Source: Halocafeteria seosinensis (taxonomy: Eukaryota; Sar; Bigyra; Bicosoecida). Taken from it: a stretch of 64,000 nucleotides of DNA. Of this stretch, positions 46,137-57,510 are shown one piece after another. The stretch spans positions 1 through 64,000 of the forward strand of contig LVLI01000231.1 in assembly GCA_001687465.1 (NCBI GenBank), written 5' to 3'. The number at the start of each line of letters is the position of its first letter. Position 1 is the first letter of the stretch. The position numbers and the translations under genes were made by a program. Under the pieces are notes generated by a model. It ran no database searches, was not told where the DNA came from, and was given only the letters and a program-made list of their open reading frames with translations.

Positions 46137-48038
46137 TCACAGAGCATCCTTGTACTCATCTTCCATCTCCTGGTCTTCTTCATTTTGATTTGCTGATGGA
46201 GCATCGGAACTGATGCGGTTTTGCTTCTTCAATTCTTCTGTGTCGGTTGGGACTTGTTTGATTTTGATTTCTGGCATGTCCATATCTTCCTGGGAAGACT
46301 TCTGAGCCTCGACGTTTTCGTTTCCAGCCGTCATTTCTACTTCACCGACGTCGAAGCATACTGGAGAGGTCTCAAGTGTTTCTATGTTAACAAGAACGGC
46401 TGTTCCTGTTTTCGAAAAATCAGGAACCGAAATAATCCGAACGCTCCCCATCTGCTCTGTGTCTGTTCCGAGTTCCTGTTTGAAGGTGCGTTGGATATCG
46501 TTAAGATTGTGAATAGACGTGCTCTTCGTGTTTTCATCGAAGGTAACGCCGTCCTTCGTGACCATGGCGGAAGCGTATCCGGGCTGATTACCAGCAAAAA
46601 ATACTGCTGGAGTGTCCTTGACTACAAATGGCTCACTTTCTTTGAAAGGATAACAAGCCAGAGTATCCGGTGCAGTTGGAGCAATATGCCTCCAGAACAG
46701 CATGTTCATCATCGAAAGAAGTCGGTTCAGCGGATCTTGAACAAACGTTTTGGAGTCATGATCCGGAAGTGCATATGAGCCCAGCATGGAAGCCGGAACT
46801 TTACCCGCGAATGGTTGCACGTCTTTGACGTAGCGTACAACATTGTCTACGTTTTGCCCTGCCGTTCCTAAAAATCGTGTATCGCCCAACGAAAAATCGT
46901 AGGGGTTAGGTACACTTTTGAAAGAAGAGTATTTTCCAGAGGTTCTGAAAAGGCAAGGATGCAGCCTCTGCTGGGGAAGGGCTCTATTCGTGGGATCGAA
47001 TTCACCAGGCATCACATCGACGGGTATCGCGCCGGCCAGCATTGAGAGCAGCATGTCGACTTCACGCATTGGACTAGAGAGTACCTCTTGTTGCTGTGAA
47101 GTTAAGGATCTATTTCCAAACGCAGCATTGGTATTAGTACCGGCGTCTTCCGTAATTAGACCGCCGGCGACAATTACGCGTTGGATCCCTGCGACTGTTT
47201 GCATTTGTTCGTTAGTCCCCAACATTCCCCTCACATACTGTGCTAGCAGCTCAAAAGGAAGAGGATTTACTTGACCGCCGCAGTTGATGCCCGAGACAAG
47301 TAGCACGTAAGGTCCGTCCGTGGTCGATGCTGTCAGGGATTTCTTCGGAGATTCTTGCGCAGGAAGACCACCGAAGCATATTCCAGTAACTATGATCTCT
47401 CCGGCGCTTGTCACATGGCCTCGAACGCCTGCTACCACCCCTGTTAATAACACGTGGGAAATCTGGTATTCGGCCTTGAGAGTAACTCTTCCTGAGTGAT
47501 CTTCCAAATATACCATGTCATCGTCACTGCAGTAGTTATCCTGCAGTCTTGGAGCTGCAATGCCTACAGTTTTGTCGCTTGCGAATTCTTCTAAAATGTT
47601 CGGCTTCTGGTTCATTTCCTTGTAAATAGTGCCGATCACCACTTGGTCTTTGCCTTCCTTCAAATCAATAACTTTGTTACACCATGCCTCCTTTTTGTCG
47701 GCTGCGTCGTTAGCTCAATATGCTCTAAGGGCCGTGTCGTTACAAACTTATATCCCAAATCACATACCAATATCACTCCAAATTCGTCGAGCATTTTGCC
47801 TCACGCTATATCGCAGCGACGCAGTGCGAGCTGTGTACACATGACTGTACTGATGCGAGTATTCTCGTTCTCGTAGCAGGAACCTCTGGTATCGAGGCGT
47901 ATATTCCAGGAGATTATCCCTCTGCAGCACAGTTCGCAGGGTGATAGTGGCAATTCATGCTAAGTCAGAATGGACGGATAACACCCAAAAAATGTCCAGT
48001 ATGAGAAAATAGGCAATACGTACGGTGTATGAAGCCAT
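46137..48038 (-). CDS. POLD2: DNA polymerase delta small subunit (p50/Cdc1 type)
   Basis: Three exons (48038-48024, 47921-47768, 47701-46137) keep frame and give 577 residues. The first exon is five codons (MASYT). Then come EYTPRYQRFLLRE and YSHVYTART (equivalent to FSRQYAHIYATR in animals), VVIGTIYKEMNQKP, the OB-fold region, VDVMPGEFDPTNRALPQQRL, the diagnostic LGDTRFLGTAGQNVDNVVRY, and TAPDTLACYPFKESEPFVV. These identify the B-subunit phosphoesterase/OB family and the delta branch. The protein bridges the catalytic subunit to the rest of the replicase. The last roughly 100 residues are an acidic extension beyond the usual 470-residue protein. The stop lies 18 bases beyond the convergent RPP30 stop. 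Confidence 0.92.
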
Positions 48039-48143
48039 TTCGTCGAGTATTTGGAAACTAGGAGTAATTTGAATTCCACCACCGCTTGTTTCCCAAAACA
48101 ACAACAAGCATTCACACACACACACACACCACAGGAGGACAGG

Positions 48144-48229
48144 ATGAGTACGGATAGAAGAGTCTTGTCCACACCGTATGGGACAGTCTATCCTGCCGAA
48201 ATAATCGATCTGATGCATAGAGGCCAGGT
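48144..48229 (+). other. Possible small exon or upstream ORF between POLD2 and ATP12
   Basis: A frame from ATG 48144 (MSTDRRVLSTPYGTV, then YPAEIIDLMHRGQ) ends at a plausible GT donor at 48230. It could be an upstream exon of ATP12, an upstream ORF, or the start of an unseen gene. Joining it to the ATP12 frame was not resolved and the ATP12 presequence does not need it. A (CA)n run lies just before it at about 48113-48129. Confidence 0.2.
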
Positions 48230-48389
48230 ATAAAGCAGATGAGGATGTTGTTTGAATGGATAAACAGCAAACAAATCGTTCACTTTTGGCAGACAGGAAC
48301 TCATTGCAATTACCCCAGAGCTAGTTTATCAGGGTTGTTCCATGACTCTTGCTCGGTGCAGTGATTCACTCGTTCCCTAGGAGCTAGCA

Positions 48390-50269
48390 ATGAGGCAGAG
48401 TTTCGGGCGGCATCTTCGCCTACCCCATCCAGCACGACAATGGAGTACGAGACACTCTCTGCCATGGATGGGCGTGTCTGCAGCTGCTTCACGGACTGCT
48501 CTTTCCACCCAATTCAACAGTACACTGGGTGCACGCTCGATGACCATCAACCCGGACGAAGGTGAGACTCCATTTCGAACGACGCGTTTCGGAGAGGGAT
48601 AATGATCCGCGCTGTGCTGAACTCTCTGTGTCACAGGTCCCTTGGAGGAAGTGCCACAGTCTTGGAAGGGTATCAAGCGATTCTACGATTACGCGTCCGT
48701 AGGTGCACTAGCAGAAGATGGTACGCAAATTGAAGATCCTTCCCAATGTCCGGATAAGGTGCGTTCTCTGGGGGACATTGTTGCGATGGGAAAAATACGC
48801 CTCTGAACCGGCTAGCTTCCTCGCAGGTAGCTTCTTGGCAAGTACTTATTCAAGATCGAGTATTGCGCACCAAAGCCTTGAATGAACTGATGGTAAGTCT
48901 TGTCTATTTTTGCGCTGAAGAAAACCTTTGAACCAAACTCTAGTTTACGTTCGCAGGTTCCAAACAAAGAGGTAGCACTGGCGGTCTGTGGCGAGTACCT
49001 AATGCAAGGGGAATACATTATCCCGGCTACCACGCCAATTGTACGTGCTGTATTTGCAGTTTCGCTCTAGCCGATAGCATTCATTTAACGTATTTGGTAT
49101 GGTCATTGCAGTACAATCTCGTTTGTTTTGCTATTGATCAATACCATATGGACGATGAAGCATCTCAGGCCGCTTCTGAAGTAGTACAGGAAGTAATGAG
49201 AAAGAAAGGATTAACCATTGATTCTCAGGTTGATGCACCGGAAGCGTCGTCGGAGGGATCAGAGTTGAACACGGGCCCTGATCAAAGCGGGAATATGAGA
49301 GAAGATCCTAATAGACCGGAGATACGCTACGGACTGCGGTCCATGGGTGCCATCTCTGGCGCATTTGGCTCGAATTCGAGTCAGCGTCCGCTTGGGTTGG
49401 AGAGCCTTAACAAGCGAGAAAATATCACCGACCGTGAAGTATTGGGTACGGGAGAAACCCAGCGATTAAGAGAACTTCTCAAGGACTATTTGGAAACTGA
49501 CTCTGCTTGTTATCGGGTGGCCCTGGATGGAAAAGACCCAGAGGAGGCGTTGTTGAGAAGACGTCAAGAGCAATATTATCAGCCTTTGCTTGATTGGTTT
49601 CAATCCACGTTTGGCGTGCAGCTGGGTACAACAGAGGGATTTGCGGATGTCAGACACCCGACAGAAGCATACGAGATAATAGAAGACGTCGTAGATGCGG
49701 CCGATCCGTATCTGCGTGCCGCACTATCTAGTGCTGTGGGGTGTGTTCACTCTACAGTTATAGCTATGGCCTTTATATACGGTCATATATCGGTAGATCA
49801 AGCGTTTGAGGCAAGCCGCGTGGAAGAAGAGTACCAAATTGAAATCTATGGTTTTGTAGAAGACGGCCATGATAATTCCAGGGCCCATACACGTTTGCAG
49901 CTTGCAAGTATTGCTTCATTGCTGCGAATGCTACCTCAGTCCAGACCTAGAACAGCTCTGGAGCCTTTACAAGAGAAACTGGATGCAGGGAAGTCGTTTA
50001 CAGAAAGCGAGCTGCAGAGCGAAATGGAGGCACGTTTGAATAGAGTTAGACAGCGACGAATGTTTGATCGGGCGAAGTTGATAATTGAACGGGAAGAACG
50101 GGAGAAGGTTCAGGCAGCATTGAGAAACCAGGGCCATACGAAAGACCCTTCGCAAATGTCAGACTTAGAAATTCTTACAGAGGAACTGGAAAATGTGCAG
50201 AGATCCATGAATCGCATCGCTATTGATGCTGGAATGAAACCTCCACATTCTCACCTTGAAGATAAATAA
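48390..50269 (+). CDS. ATPAF2: Mitochondrial F1-ATPase assembly factor ATP12 (ATPAF2)
   Basis: Five exons (48390-48561, 48637-48758, 48827-48892, 48957-49040, 49112-50269) keep frame and give 533 residues. The N-terminus (MRQSFGRHLRLPHPARQW, Arg/Ser/His-rich) is a strong mitochondrial presequence. The core starts with IKRFYDYASV, LIQDRVLRTKALNELM, a segment with IIPATTP, then LKDYLETDSACYRV and QPLLDWFQSTFGVQL. The C-terminal helical part shows GCVHSTVIAMAFIYG, FEASRVEEEYQIEIYGFVED and HDNSRAHTRLQLAS, the typical ATP12 signature. The chaperone binds the F1 alpha subunit before hexamer assembly. A Ser/Gly-rich insert (about residues 175-245) and a charged C-terminal extension make it longer than the usual 290-330 residues. 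Confidence 0.85.
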
Positions 50270-50434
50270 CACAGTTGGTAACTTCACAGTGGTATCTTGA
50301 TTCACTACTACCAGGTAGTCTAGTACTTAGTAAGGCTACACCAGGGATATTTGATAAATGTGAGCAATATTTACCCTGGATCCCGCGATACATGACTTCC
50401 CCGAGTGAGGAGAAGGGGTCCCTAGTTTTCGGCG

Positions 50435-51718
50435 ATGGCAAGTGGAGGGGATATGTGGACGTTTAGTGGAGAAGACATCTCACGGGCTCCCTCCATTGCA
50501 GAGGACAGTGTACCTCAGAGTTTAATGGAGCAGGCTCTATCGAAGACATGCTTAGTGATTCAAAGGACAGCAGCGCATTTATTCGGAGTGAACAAGTATG
50601 TGGGCCCTGGAAAGGGACATGAAAGATAAACCAGGGTATTTTGAACATACCACCAAGAACCATGGTCTGCAGAAGCCACTCTCGGAACGTAGCCTCAATC
50701 GCCATGATAATGGTGCACAGATTCTATATGAGGCAGTCTTTACAGAAACATGATCGCTATGTAAGTGCTTAATGCTTGGATAGAATTAGTAGTATGGTGC
50801 GTAACAGGGGGAGTCCAACTACTCTGCAGAAAATTGCAGCGGCAGCCTTGTTTGCTGCTGCAAAAACAGAAGAGTCTCCAAAGAAACTCGTTGAATTAAT
50901 CAAGGCATTCCAACAGGTAATTCAACAAGATGCCGATCCACATTCGGATGTAAGTGAGACGTGCTGGAGCTTATCGTGCTTTTGCCTCGTGGACAGCGGT
51001 GTGAGATTGATAGCAGGCATTTAAGAGGATGTCACGAGATGTGCTTCTGAAAGAGAGAATACTGCTGAATACGTTGGAGTTTGATTTTGATATAGTTTTG
51101 CCCTACCCCACCATTTCGGAATGTCTGAAAGTAATCAACAAACGTAGGTTCACTATGGCCAAGGAATTGTCGACATAGGTGCACTATCCCTTTCTTTGCA
51201 GATGGTAGCTCATGGGGGCAGGATTCTTCAGATCGACGAGAAGAATTAAAGAAGCTTGCTTCTGTAGCTCATATGCTGGCGTATGATTGGTATGTACTAC
51301 TGCAAGAGTATGATGCTTTAGTCTCTTTGGGACGCATGTTCGGTGATATTACAATGTTGCAGCATACGTATCGGTTTGCCACTTCAATATTCTGCTGAGG
51401 AGATTGGTGTTGGATGTGTCATCCTCGCGTCGAAATTAATGAAGATAAACATGGAGTACACTAATGTTGAGCTGTTTAGAAACTGCTCCGTAAGTGACCT
51501 CTGCAGTCGTAACTGGATCAAAGACAGATGGGGGTACCTACTCGAGTACTTCTTTGCAGGGCGACCGGTTAGCAGCATTGACGAATAAGTTCGTCGCTTG
51601 GATGGAGCAAGGAGTGAAGCCAGGGATAAAATTGAGCCGCAGGAGCAGCAATCAAACTCCCGAAAGCAGCCCCCTCACTCCCGCTTCCGACGCACCTCTA
51701 AAACGACAGAAGACATGA
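50435..51718 (+). CDS. Cyclin of the transcriptional K/T/L group
   Basis: Seven exons (50435-50595, 50673-50760, 50830-50949, 51017-51143, 51202-51289, 51363-51489, 51560-51718) keep frame and give 289 residues. The start MWTFSGEDISRAPS and then the first cyclin box (VASIAMIMVHRFYMRQSLQK, HDRY, IAAAALFAAAKTEESPKKL) closely follow cyclins K, T and L. The second box contains LLKERILLNTLEFDFDIVLPYP and LPLQYSAEEIGVGCVILASK. These cyclins activate CDK9, CDK12 or CDK11-type kinases that phosphorylate the RNA polymerase II tail or splicing factors. The short Ser/Thr-Pro tail (SSPLTPASDAPLKRQKT) ends in a basic patch. The exact subgroup cannot be set from motifs alone. It starts 165 bases after ATP12. 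Confidence 0.88.
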
Positions 51719-52278
51719 TCAGTTTTTTTAAGAGGACGAGTTCTCGGTTCTCTCTTGTGTCACAGAATTGCACTACTCTTGCTGTAGAGTCTCTACAGTA
51801 GAGGTGTAGAGTTGATCGATAGTCTTTGTCGATCGATGGTAGATCTCTATCATTCGTGACACAAATTAATGATCGATCACGCCTTGGTACGGCGGCGCGC
51901 CGTGCATTTGAATTCCTCAGCTCAGGGATCAAACTTCAACTTGTGGGAGGCAGACAGAGCAAAATATACACCTTATACGTTGATTATACCAAATAATTGT
52001 TTCATGTTGTAGCTAGAAGTGGGAAATGTGGGATACCAATGGAGCAGGGGCCTTGAGTGTTATGAAATTGGATAAAATTGTAGTGTCTTTTTGAAAATAC
52101 CCCACACAATCAATTATACAGCACGATCAGGACCGATATCTCATTCCTCTTGAGGAGAAAATCTGGCTTTATCTGCTAATAATCTCACACAGGAAACATG
52201 TACACTGGCTGCCAAAAGCACACATAGAAAACAGCAGGAGGGGCAGAAAGGAATTCAAACGGCGCACCGTGAAGTGAC
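51719..52278. other. Intergenic interval
   Basis: No supported exon was found in about 560 bases. It probably contains the cyclin 3' untranslated region and the promoter of the next gene. A weak stem-loop (ATCGATA...GTCGATCGAT) lies near 51813-51837. Confidence 0.45.
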
Positions 52279-54737
52279 ATGGGAATTGTGCAGGGAGATG
52301 CTCCACGATCCTCTCTCGAATCCGTCTGTGTTGAACTGGAGAAGGGGAGTAAAGTACTGGCCCAAAATGTCGACAGTTCTCCACAAGCTAAAAATCTGGA
52401 GAATGCACTAAAAGTACACATTAAAGCGAACTCGACCACGGAGAATGAGGAATCGTGTTCACAGAGGCTGTTCGAAAGCACCAATGCATTTTTAGCAGCC
52501 TTATCTCGAGCCCCCCGAGATTCAAACGTCGTCAGTCATTCTCGTGAATTCCGCAAATGGGCCACTTGCGTGCCTGCGCTTGTACAAATAAACGGGTTTG
52601 ATAGCACGCTTGTTAGAGCAGCACTACGTGCCTGCAAGAGCGGACTTGCAATTCGCAGCATCGTGGATGAAGAAGAGAATGACGATGTGAACAAAGGAGA
52701 GCTTGTCTCCAGAAGTACACTGCAATCTCTTTGTGCACGCATGGTCTCGGCGAACAATTGTCCGCGAGCAAGTTTAGAAGAGGCAGTTTGTTTCATTTCA
52801 TCGCACCTCATATTTGCTTCAGATAACTTCATTTTGCTGAATCTCTTTGCAAGAACGTTGGTGCGGATCTGCTCCTCTTTGAAATTCATTTCCCGAGGTT
52901 ATCGCAGGCTTACCTTTAATGCAGCCTATAGATGTGTTATATGCTTGTTGAGAATCGCATCCTCCTATGCCTCAAATATTGGCAGTGTGCTTCCACTCTC
53001 GGAAGCAGCGACGGTTCCAGTACAACAAAGGACCCATAGTGACAATTATCAGTCAATGAAGGTTGTCAAGTTTATTCTGGAGCATGTGCATTCTATTGTA
53101 GACTCACTAGCTATGGGTAAGACGCTGGGCACTAAGTTGGTGGATGGAATCGTTGACATCGCATCAAAGTTGGCAACCCTTCGGGTTTCGGGCCCTGAAG
53201 AAGACAGTCAAGGACAAGGGAAAACTGCTGTGTCTATTCTGAATGAAGAAGTGATTCCACGTCTAGTTGCTCTTTGCACAAGGTACGCATTCGTTAAGGA
53301 AACCCCTTATACGTGATCTTTGTGAATCCTGAACTGTTTTATGGCCATGCAATACACAGTCTTACTCGTGGTGCTATACGGAGCGAGGAAGAAACGAAGG
53401 GTCAAAGAGGAAACAACTACATTGACTCTATGTCTAAGCTACGGGCCACCGTGAAGTATGTCATTTATTCGGTGAAGGACCGCGGAGATGGTTCTGGTGC
53501 TGCCGGTAGTTTGCTTCTGGTCAGCGCACTGCTCAACTATGCACTCGCTACCGACGAACCTGCGGGAAAGCTCTCAATAATTTCGGAGCATCTTTTTGAT
53601 ATAATGCCAGACCTTCTCGAATTGATTCACCGTTCACGAGTGTTCATGAGGATATCTTCCTTTGACAGAAGTCAGATGATTTCGGAGCGACAAAGTGACT
53701 CGGGAATATCTCAAGGATATTTGTGTGTCCCGAATAGTTTGCTTCTGGAATGTATACGTTGCTTACAGAGAGTGTATCTGACAAAGTTTTTATACGAATC
53801 CAGAGTTCAAGGCTTGAATAACTCTATAGGGGAGAGTTGGACGAAGATACTGACCCACCGTTCTACCTTTGTCCGCAATGTTGCTTGCTTGGCCTTACAG
53901 TCTATGCAGGTGTCGTTTCATTGTTGCACCAGCCGTCTCTCTAAGGCATCACAACATCGATTTAACGAGGCAATCGGTTGCTATAGCAAGACATTGTGTC
54001 TCCTTGGGGCAGCTGGTGTTAAACAAGTTCTGCCTTCGATGAGGGGAATTTGTGTCCTGAGTTCCCTGTACCTACGTGGCGTATCGGCTACAGCGGAGGG
54101 TATCACTAAAGAATACTTGAATTATGTATATGATGAATCCACAGATGTTCATTTGGACAAGTGGTGGTCGAGTGATACCGAATTTGATATCATAAAGGAC
54201 GGCGAGTTCAAACAGACTAATGATACATTCATCCAGTGTATGATGGGTATTGTCAGGAAGCTCGCGATTTCAAATAACAACGATAACCTCTCACCCATAG
54301 TGAACTTGCGTGCAAGTTTGGCCTTCCTCCTTGCCGATCACCAGTCTCGCGGATTATTGCAGGAAAAACAAGTACTCCAGGAGCTTTTTCCGGTTCTCTC
54401 GCAGTGTTATACACAGTTTCAAAATGGACAAGCAGGTTCGCAGTGGCTGCTTTGTACCGAGGCGGTCAGGTACGTCCAGCGATGTTTGCCGTAATTTGAG
54501 GCTTGAATGATAGCTTTTGTTTTACGTTGCAGATTGGTCATTCTACTCGCACGATTCCGTCAGTTTTCAGCTTCAGAAGATAACCTGTCAACACTGCAGA
54601 GTATGGCCAAGAGCTTGATAACAAAGTCTTTCTACCCGCAGGACGAAGGACCTTTGTGGTTTAAAGTGGTGGAATCATCGTCAGAAGAACGCTTTGATGT
54701 ACTCAAGGATCTACAGACACTGATGACAGAAGAATGA
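52279..54737 (+). CDS. Helical-repeat-like protein of unknown function
   Basis: Three exons (52279-53282, 53360-54469, 54533-54737) keep frame and give 772 residues. The whole length looks like paired amphipathic helices with Leu/Ile/Val spacing (for example YRRLTFNAAYRCVICLLRIA, LLLVSALLNYALATD, SLLLECIRCLQRVYLTKFL), so an ARM/HEAT-type solenoid is likely. No family motif, membrane segment or catalytic signature was recognised. The N-terminal 90 residues are polar and may be disordered. The frame starts at ATG 52279 in an ordinary context. It ends 12 bases before the convergent small gene at 54749. Confidence 0.7.
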
Positions 54738-54748
54738 GCAAACGAGCA

Positions 54749-55415
54749 TTAGGACTCGTCGGCTTCGCTTTCCTCGTTCTCTTCTTGCTCCAAGAGCTCA
54801 AGCACACGCAGGTTTGACTGATAGTCTTCTGCGAATTCGGAGAGCACAAATGCAACAAACATAGCATGTGGGTAAATGGACAGCCGAGCCCGATCTTAAC
54901 GTACCGTCAGCTTCCTCTGGCTGATCTTCTTCCTCCGGATCCGGTCCATATTTTTCGCTGTATAACGCCTTTTCTTGCATCTGTCAACACGTCCACCACA
55001 ATTATAACGTATTTTTATGTCTTAGAACAAAGGCCAAATCCGACGCTCAGCCTTTGTGGCTACTCACTTGTAACTCTGTTAGCTGGTCTAGGATATGATT
55101 TTGAGCTGCCGCCACTCGTCCATGAAGCCTCATCAATTCCTCGTGGCTTAGAGACGTCAAATACGATTCTTGGGGTCTAAAGGCAGGTGTCAAGGCAGTG
55201 ACAGGCCCCAACTCGGTGTCGGAGGCCTCATACTCGGATGAACTTGATCCTTCAGCTTGTGCAGAGGCTTGATTGTTGTTGTTGTTGCTGGTGCTTCTAG
55301 CGGCACTGGCAGACTCGCTGGCGCTCCGACGAGTGTACGATGAAGAAGCAGCACCAGCTGCCGCTGATGCTGAAGAGGCAGATGACCTATTAGCCGATCG
55401 TGATGCGCTTGACAT
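54749..55415 (-). CDS. Small Ser/Ala-rich N-terminal, acidic C-terminal protein, unknown function
   Basis: Three exons (55415-55068, 54980-54905, 54828-54749) keep frame exactly and give 167 residues. The first 70 residues are Ser/Ala-rich with a short Asn run, and probably disordered. A short helical segment then follows (YLTSLSHEELMRLHGRVAAA, QNHILDQLTELQ), likely a coiled coil, and a very acidic tail ends in EEENEESEADES-like sequence. It lies divergent from ALAD, with 158 bases between the start codons. No family was recognised. Confidence 0.6.
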
Positions 55416-55573
55416 CTTTGTCGAAAATGAGTGAGCGATTGAAAACACAACGAAAACCTAACAATCCCAGTGCTGACAAGCCGTATTCAAAGGATACTTG
55501 CAGTACGTCTTATTGCCAATGGTTTGTTGAAGCAGAAGAACTAGCTCATGCTCAGCTCGAGAGCAACACCAAA

Positions 55574-56661
55574 ATGTCATCAGCTTTTTTAGGATCATGC
55601 TTCTCTGGAATTTCTAGACGGTATCCGGCTTCGAGGCTGCGAAGATTACGCGCCGATGAGTGGCGAAGGAACCTGGTCCGAGAGACTACCATTACACCGA
55701 ATGACCTTATCTGGCCGGTGTTCGTTACCGAAGGCGAGGGAAAAACAGAGAGCATCCCGGCGATGCCGAATGTCAACAGATATAGTATAGATAGATTGAA
55801 ACCTGAAGTGGAAAAGGCTCACGAACTAGGTACGTAAAGTTCTCTGAACCCGACGTTTGTTGGCACACTATGAGCTATTCCATGCGGACAGGGATTAATG
55901 CAATTGCTCTATTTCCCGTTGTGGAAAACAAATCGGCTACCGGTGAGGAAGCCTTGAGCAATTCCAATCTCATCTGCAGAACGGCACGAGAACTGAAGAG
56001 GGAATTTCCTAATGTGGGACTCATCGGCGATGTCGCTCTGGATCCTTATACAACTCACGGTCACGACGGAGTGATCGATGAAGAAGGCTACGTCCTGAAT
56101 GACAAGACAGTGAAAATACTCGTCGATCAAGCCTTGAATCAGGCAGACGCAGGATTCGATGTCATTGCTCCTTCAGATATGCAAGATGGGAGAATTGGAG
56201 CTATCAGAAGTGCTTTGGAGAAGCACGAGTATCATAATACACTAATACTCAGTTACGCAGCGAAATACGCCTCTGCATTCTACGGACCTTTCCGCAGTGC
56301 TGTGGGCTCTGCCAGCAATCTGGGATTAAAAGATAAGAGGACGTATCAGCAAGACCCCGCCAATGGCAATGAAGCTATCCAAGAGGCCCTCATGGATATT
56401 CAGGAAGGGGCAGATATTCTGATGGTAAAGCCTGGATTGCCTTATCTTGATGTGATCTATCGAATTAAACAAGCGACCGAGGTGCCCGTGTTCGCTTACC
56501 AAGTATCGGGAGAATATTCCATGATACAGCATGCTGTCGAGCAAAAGCTGCTAGATAAAAAGCAGGCTATTCTGGAGTTGCTAACTTGTTTCAAACGAGC
56601 AGGTTGTGATGCCATTTTGAGCTACGACGCCATCTCTATGGCGGAAGCACTGAAAACGTAA
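55574..56661 (+). CDS. hemB: Delta-aminolevulinic acid dehydratase (porphobilinogen synthase), aspartate-rich metal-site type
   Basis: Two exons (55574-55829, 55892-56661) with a 62-base intron encode 341 residues. The enzyme joins two 5-aminolevulinate molecules into porphobilinogen for heme and chlorophyll. Both Schiff-base lysines are present (YAAKYASAFYGPF and MVKPGLPYLD). The metal loop DVALDPYTTHGHDG has Asp where animal and fungal enzymes have zinc-binding Cys, so this is the magnesium-responsive type known from plastids and many proteobacteria. The leader before NDLIWPVFVTEG is only about 45 residues (MSSAFLGSCFSGISRRYPAS), Arg-rich and more like a short mitochondrial presequence than a bipartite plastid leader. 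An in-frame upstream ATG near 55427 would lengthen it but overlaps the divergent gene's promoter. Confidence 0.93.
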
Positions 56662-57510
56662 TATTTCTCCAGAGTGAATAAACTGCACTCACCCTACCTA
56701 CCCCCGTTGTTTTGAATACCACCATCGTCTTCCCGCAGCCGTGTGGTCGAACTTCAAAAACGAGGAGCCCCTTGCCCGACCCGGGGCAGGGAGGTCCGCG
56801 CAGAACGATTGGTCTGTATTCCCGATATTGTTGGTGCATAGAGTCGAAATTTTTCAGCAAGAGACTTTTGTGTTTGTGGATTTTCCCCATCTTGTTGAAG
56901 CTTGTTCTTGGAGCCTGCATGCTTGTAGCAGCGACGACAAAAACGAGGCAAAAAGTTCGCCTTTTTTTGAAATACGCCCCGAAATACTGCCTTCTTGCGC
57001 ATTATACACGTCTTTTCATGTGATTCACTTGGCATCATAAGTTTGCCAGTTCATTCTAGATTCGCGTATTGAGCTCAGGTATGTACTAGAGTGTCCTGGT
57101 AGCATTGAAAAAGGAAGGCGCGTAGAGGGAGAAAGAGTCGTCCCACACGGTCTTTTACCGACTTTCTTTTTTGGAGTTTTTTGAATTAGGCAAGCGCTTG
57201 ACCCATTCAAATGGGAGAGGAAGTGTGCGTTGAGAACGCTCCCCGACATTCCTGTGGCCCCTCTATGGATTTTTTGTGTGTTCCGTCGGTTTTGCTCTCT
57301 GTCATATCCTTGTCTATCCTGCCGAAGTTGCTTGGATAATGATCACGATCCACTGGATACCTTTCTGCAGCCGGAAAGATCCAGAATTCAAACGCTCGAG
57401 TGTGAGGACGATCTAACCGTTTTTTTTGTTTTTTTTTTGGTCGGTGGTGTGCTGCGGATAAGGAACTCTGGCCTATGTGTACTCGTGAATGATTAGGCGA
57501 GGATACTGCA
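56662..57510. other. Intergenic interval between ALAD and the MYB gene
   Basis: About 850 bases with no supported exon. A T-rich stretch occurs at 57419-57438. It presumably holds the MYB promoter and 5' untranslated region. Open frames of up to 100 codons on both strands overlap each other and show no family features. Confidence 0.45.
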
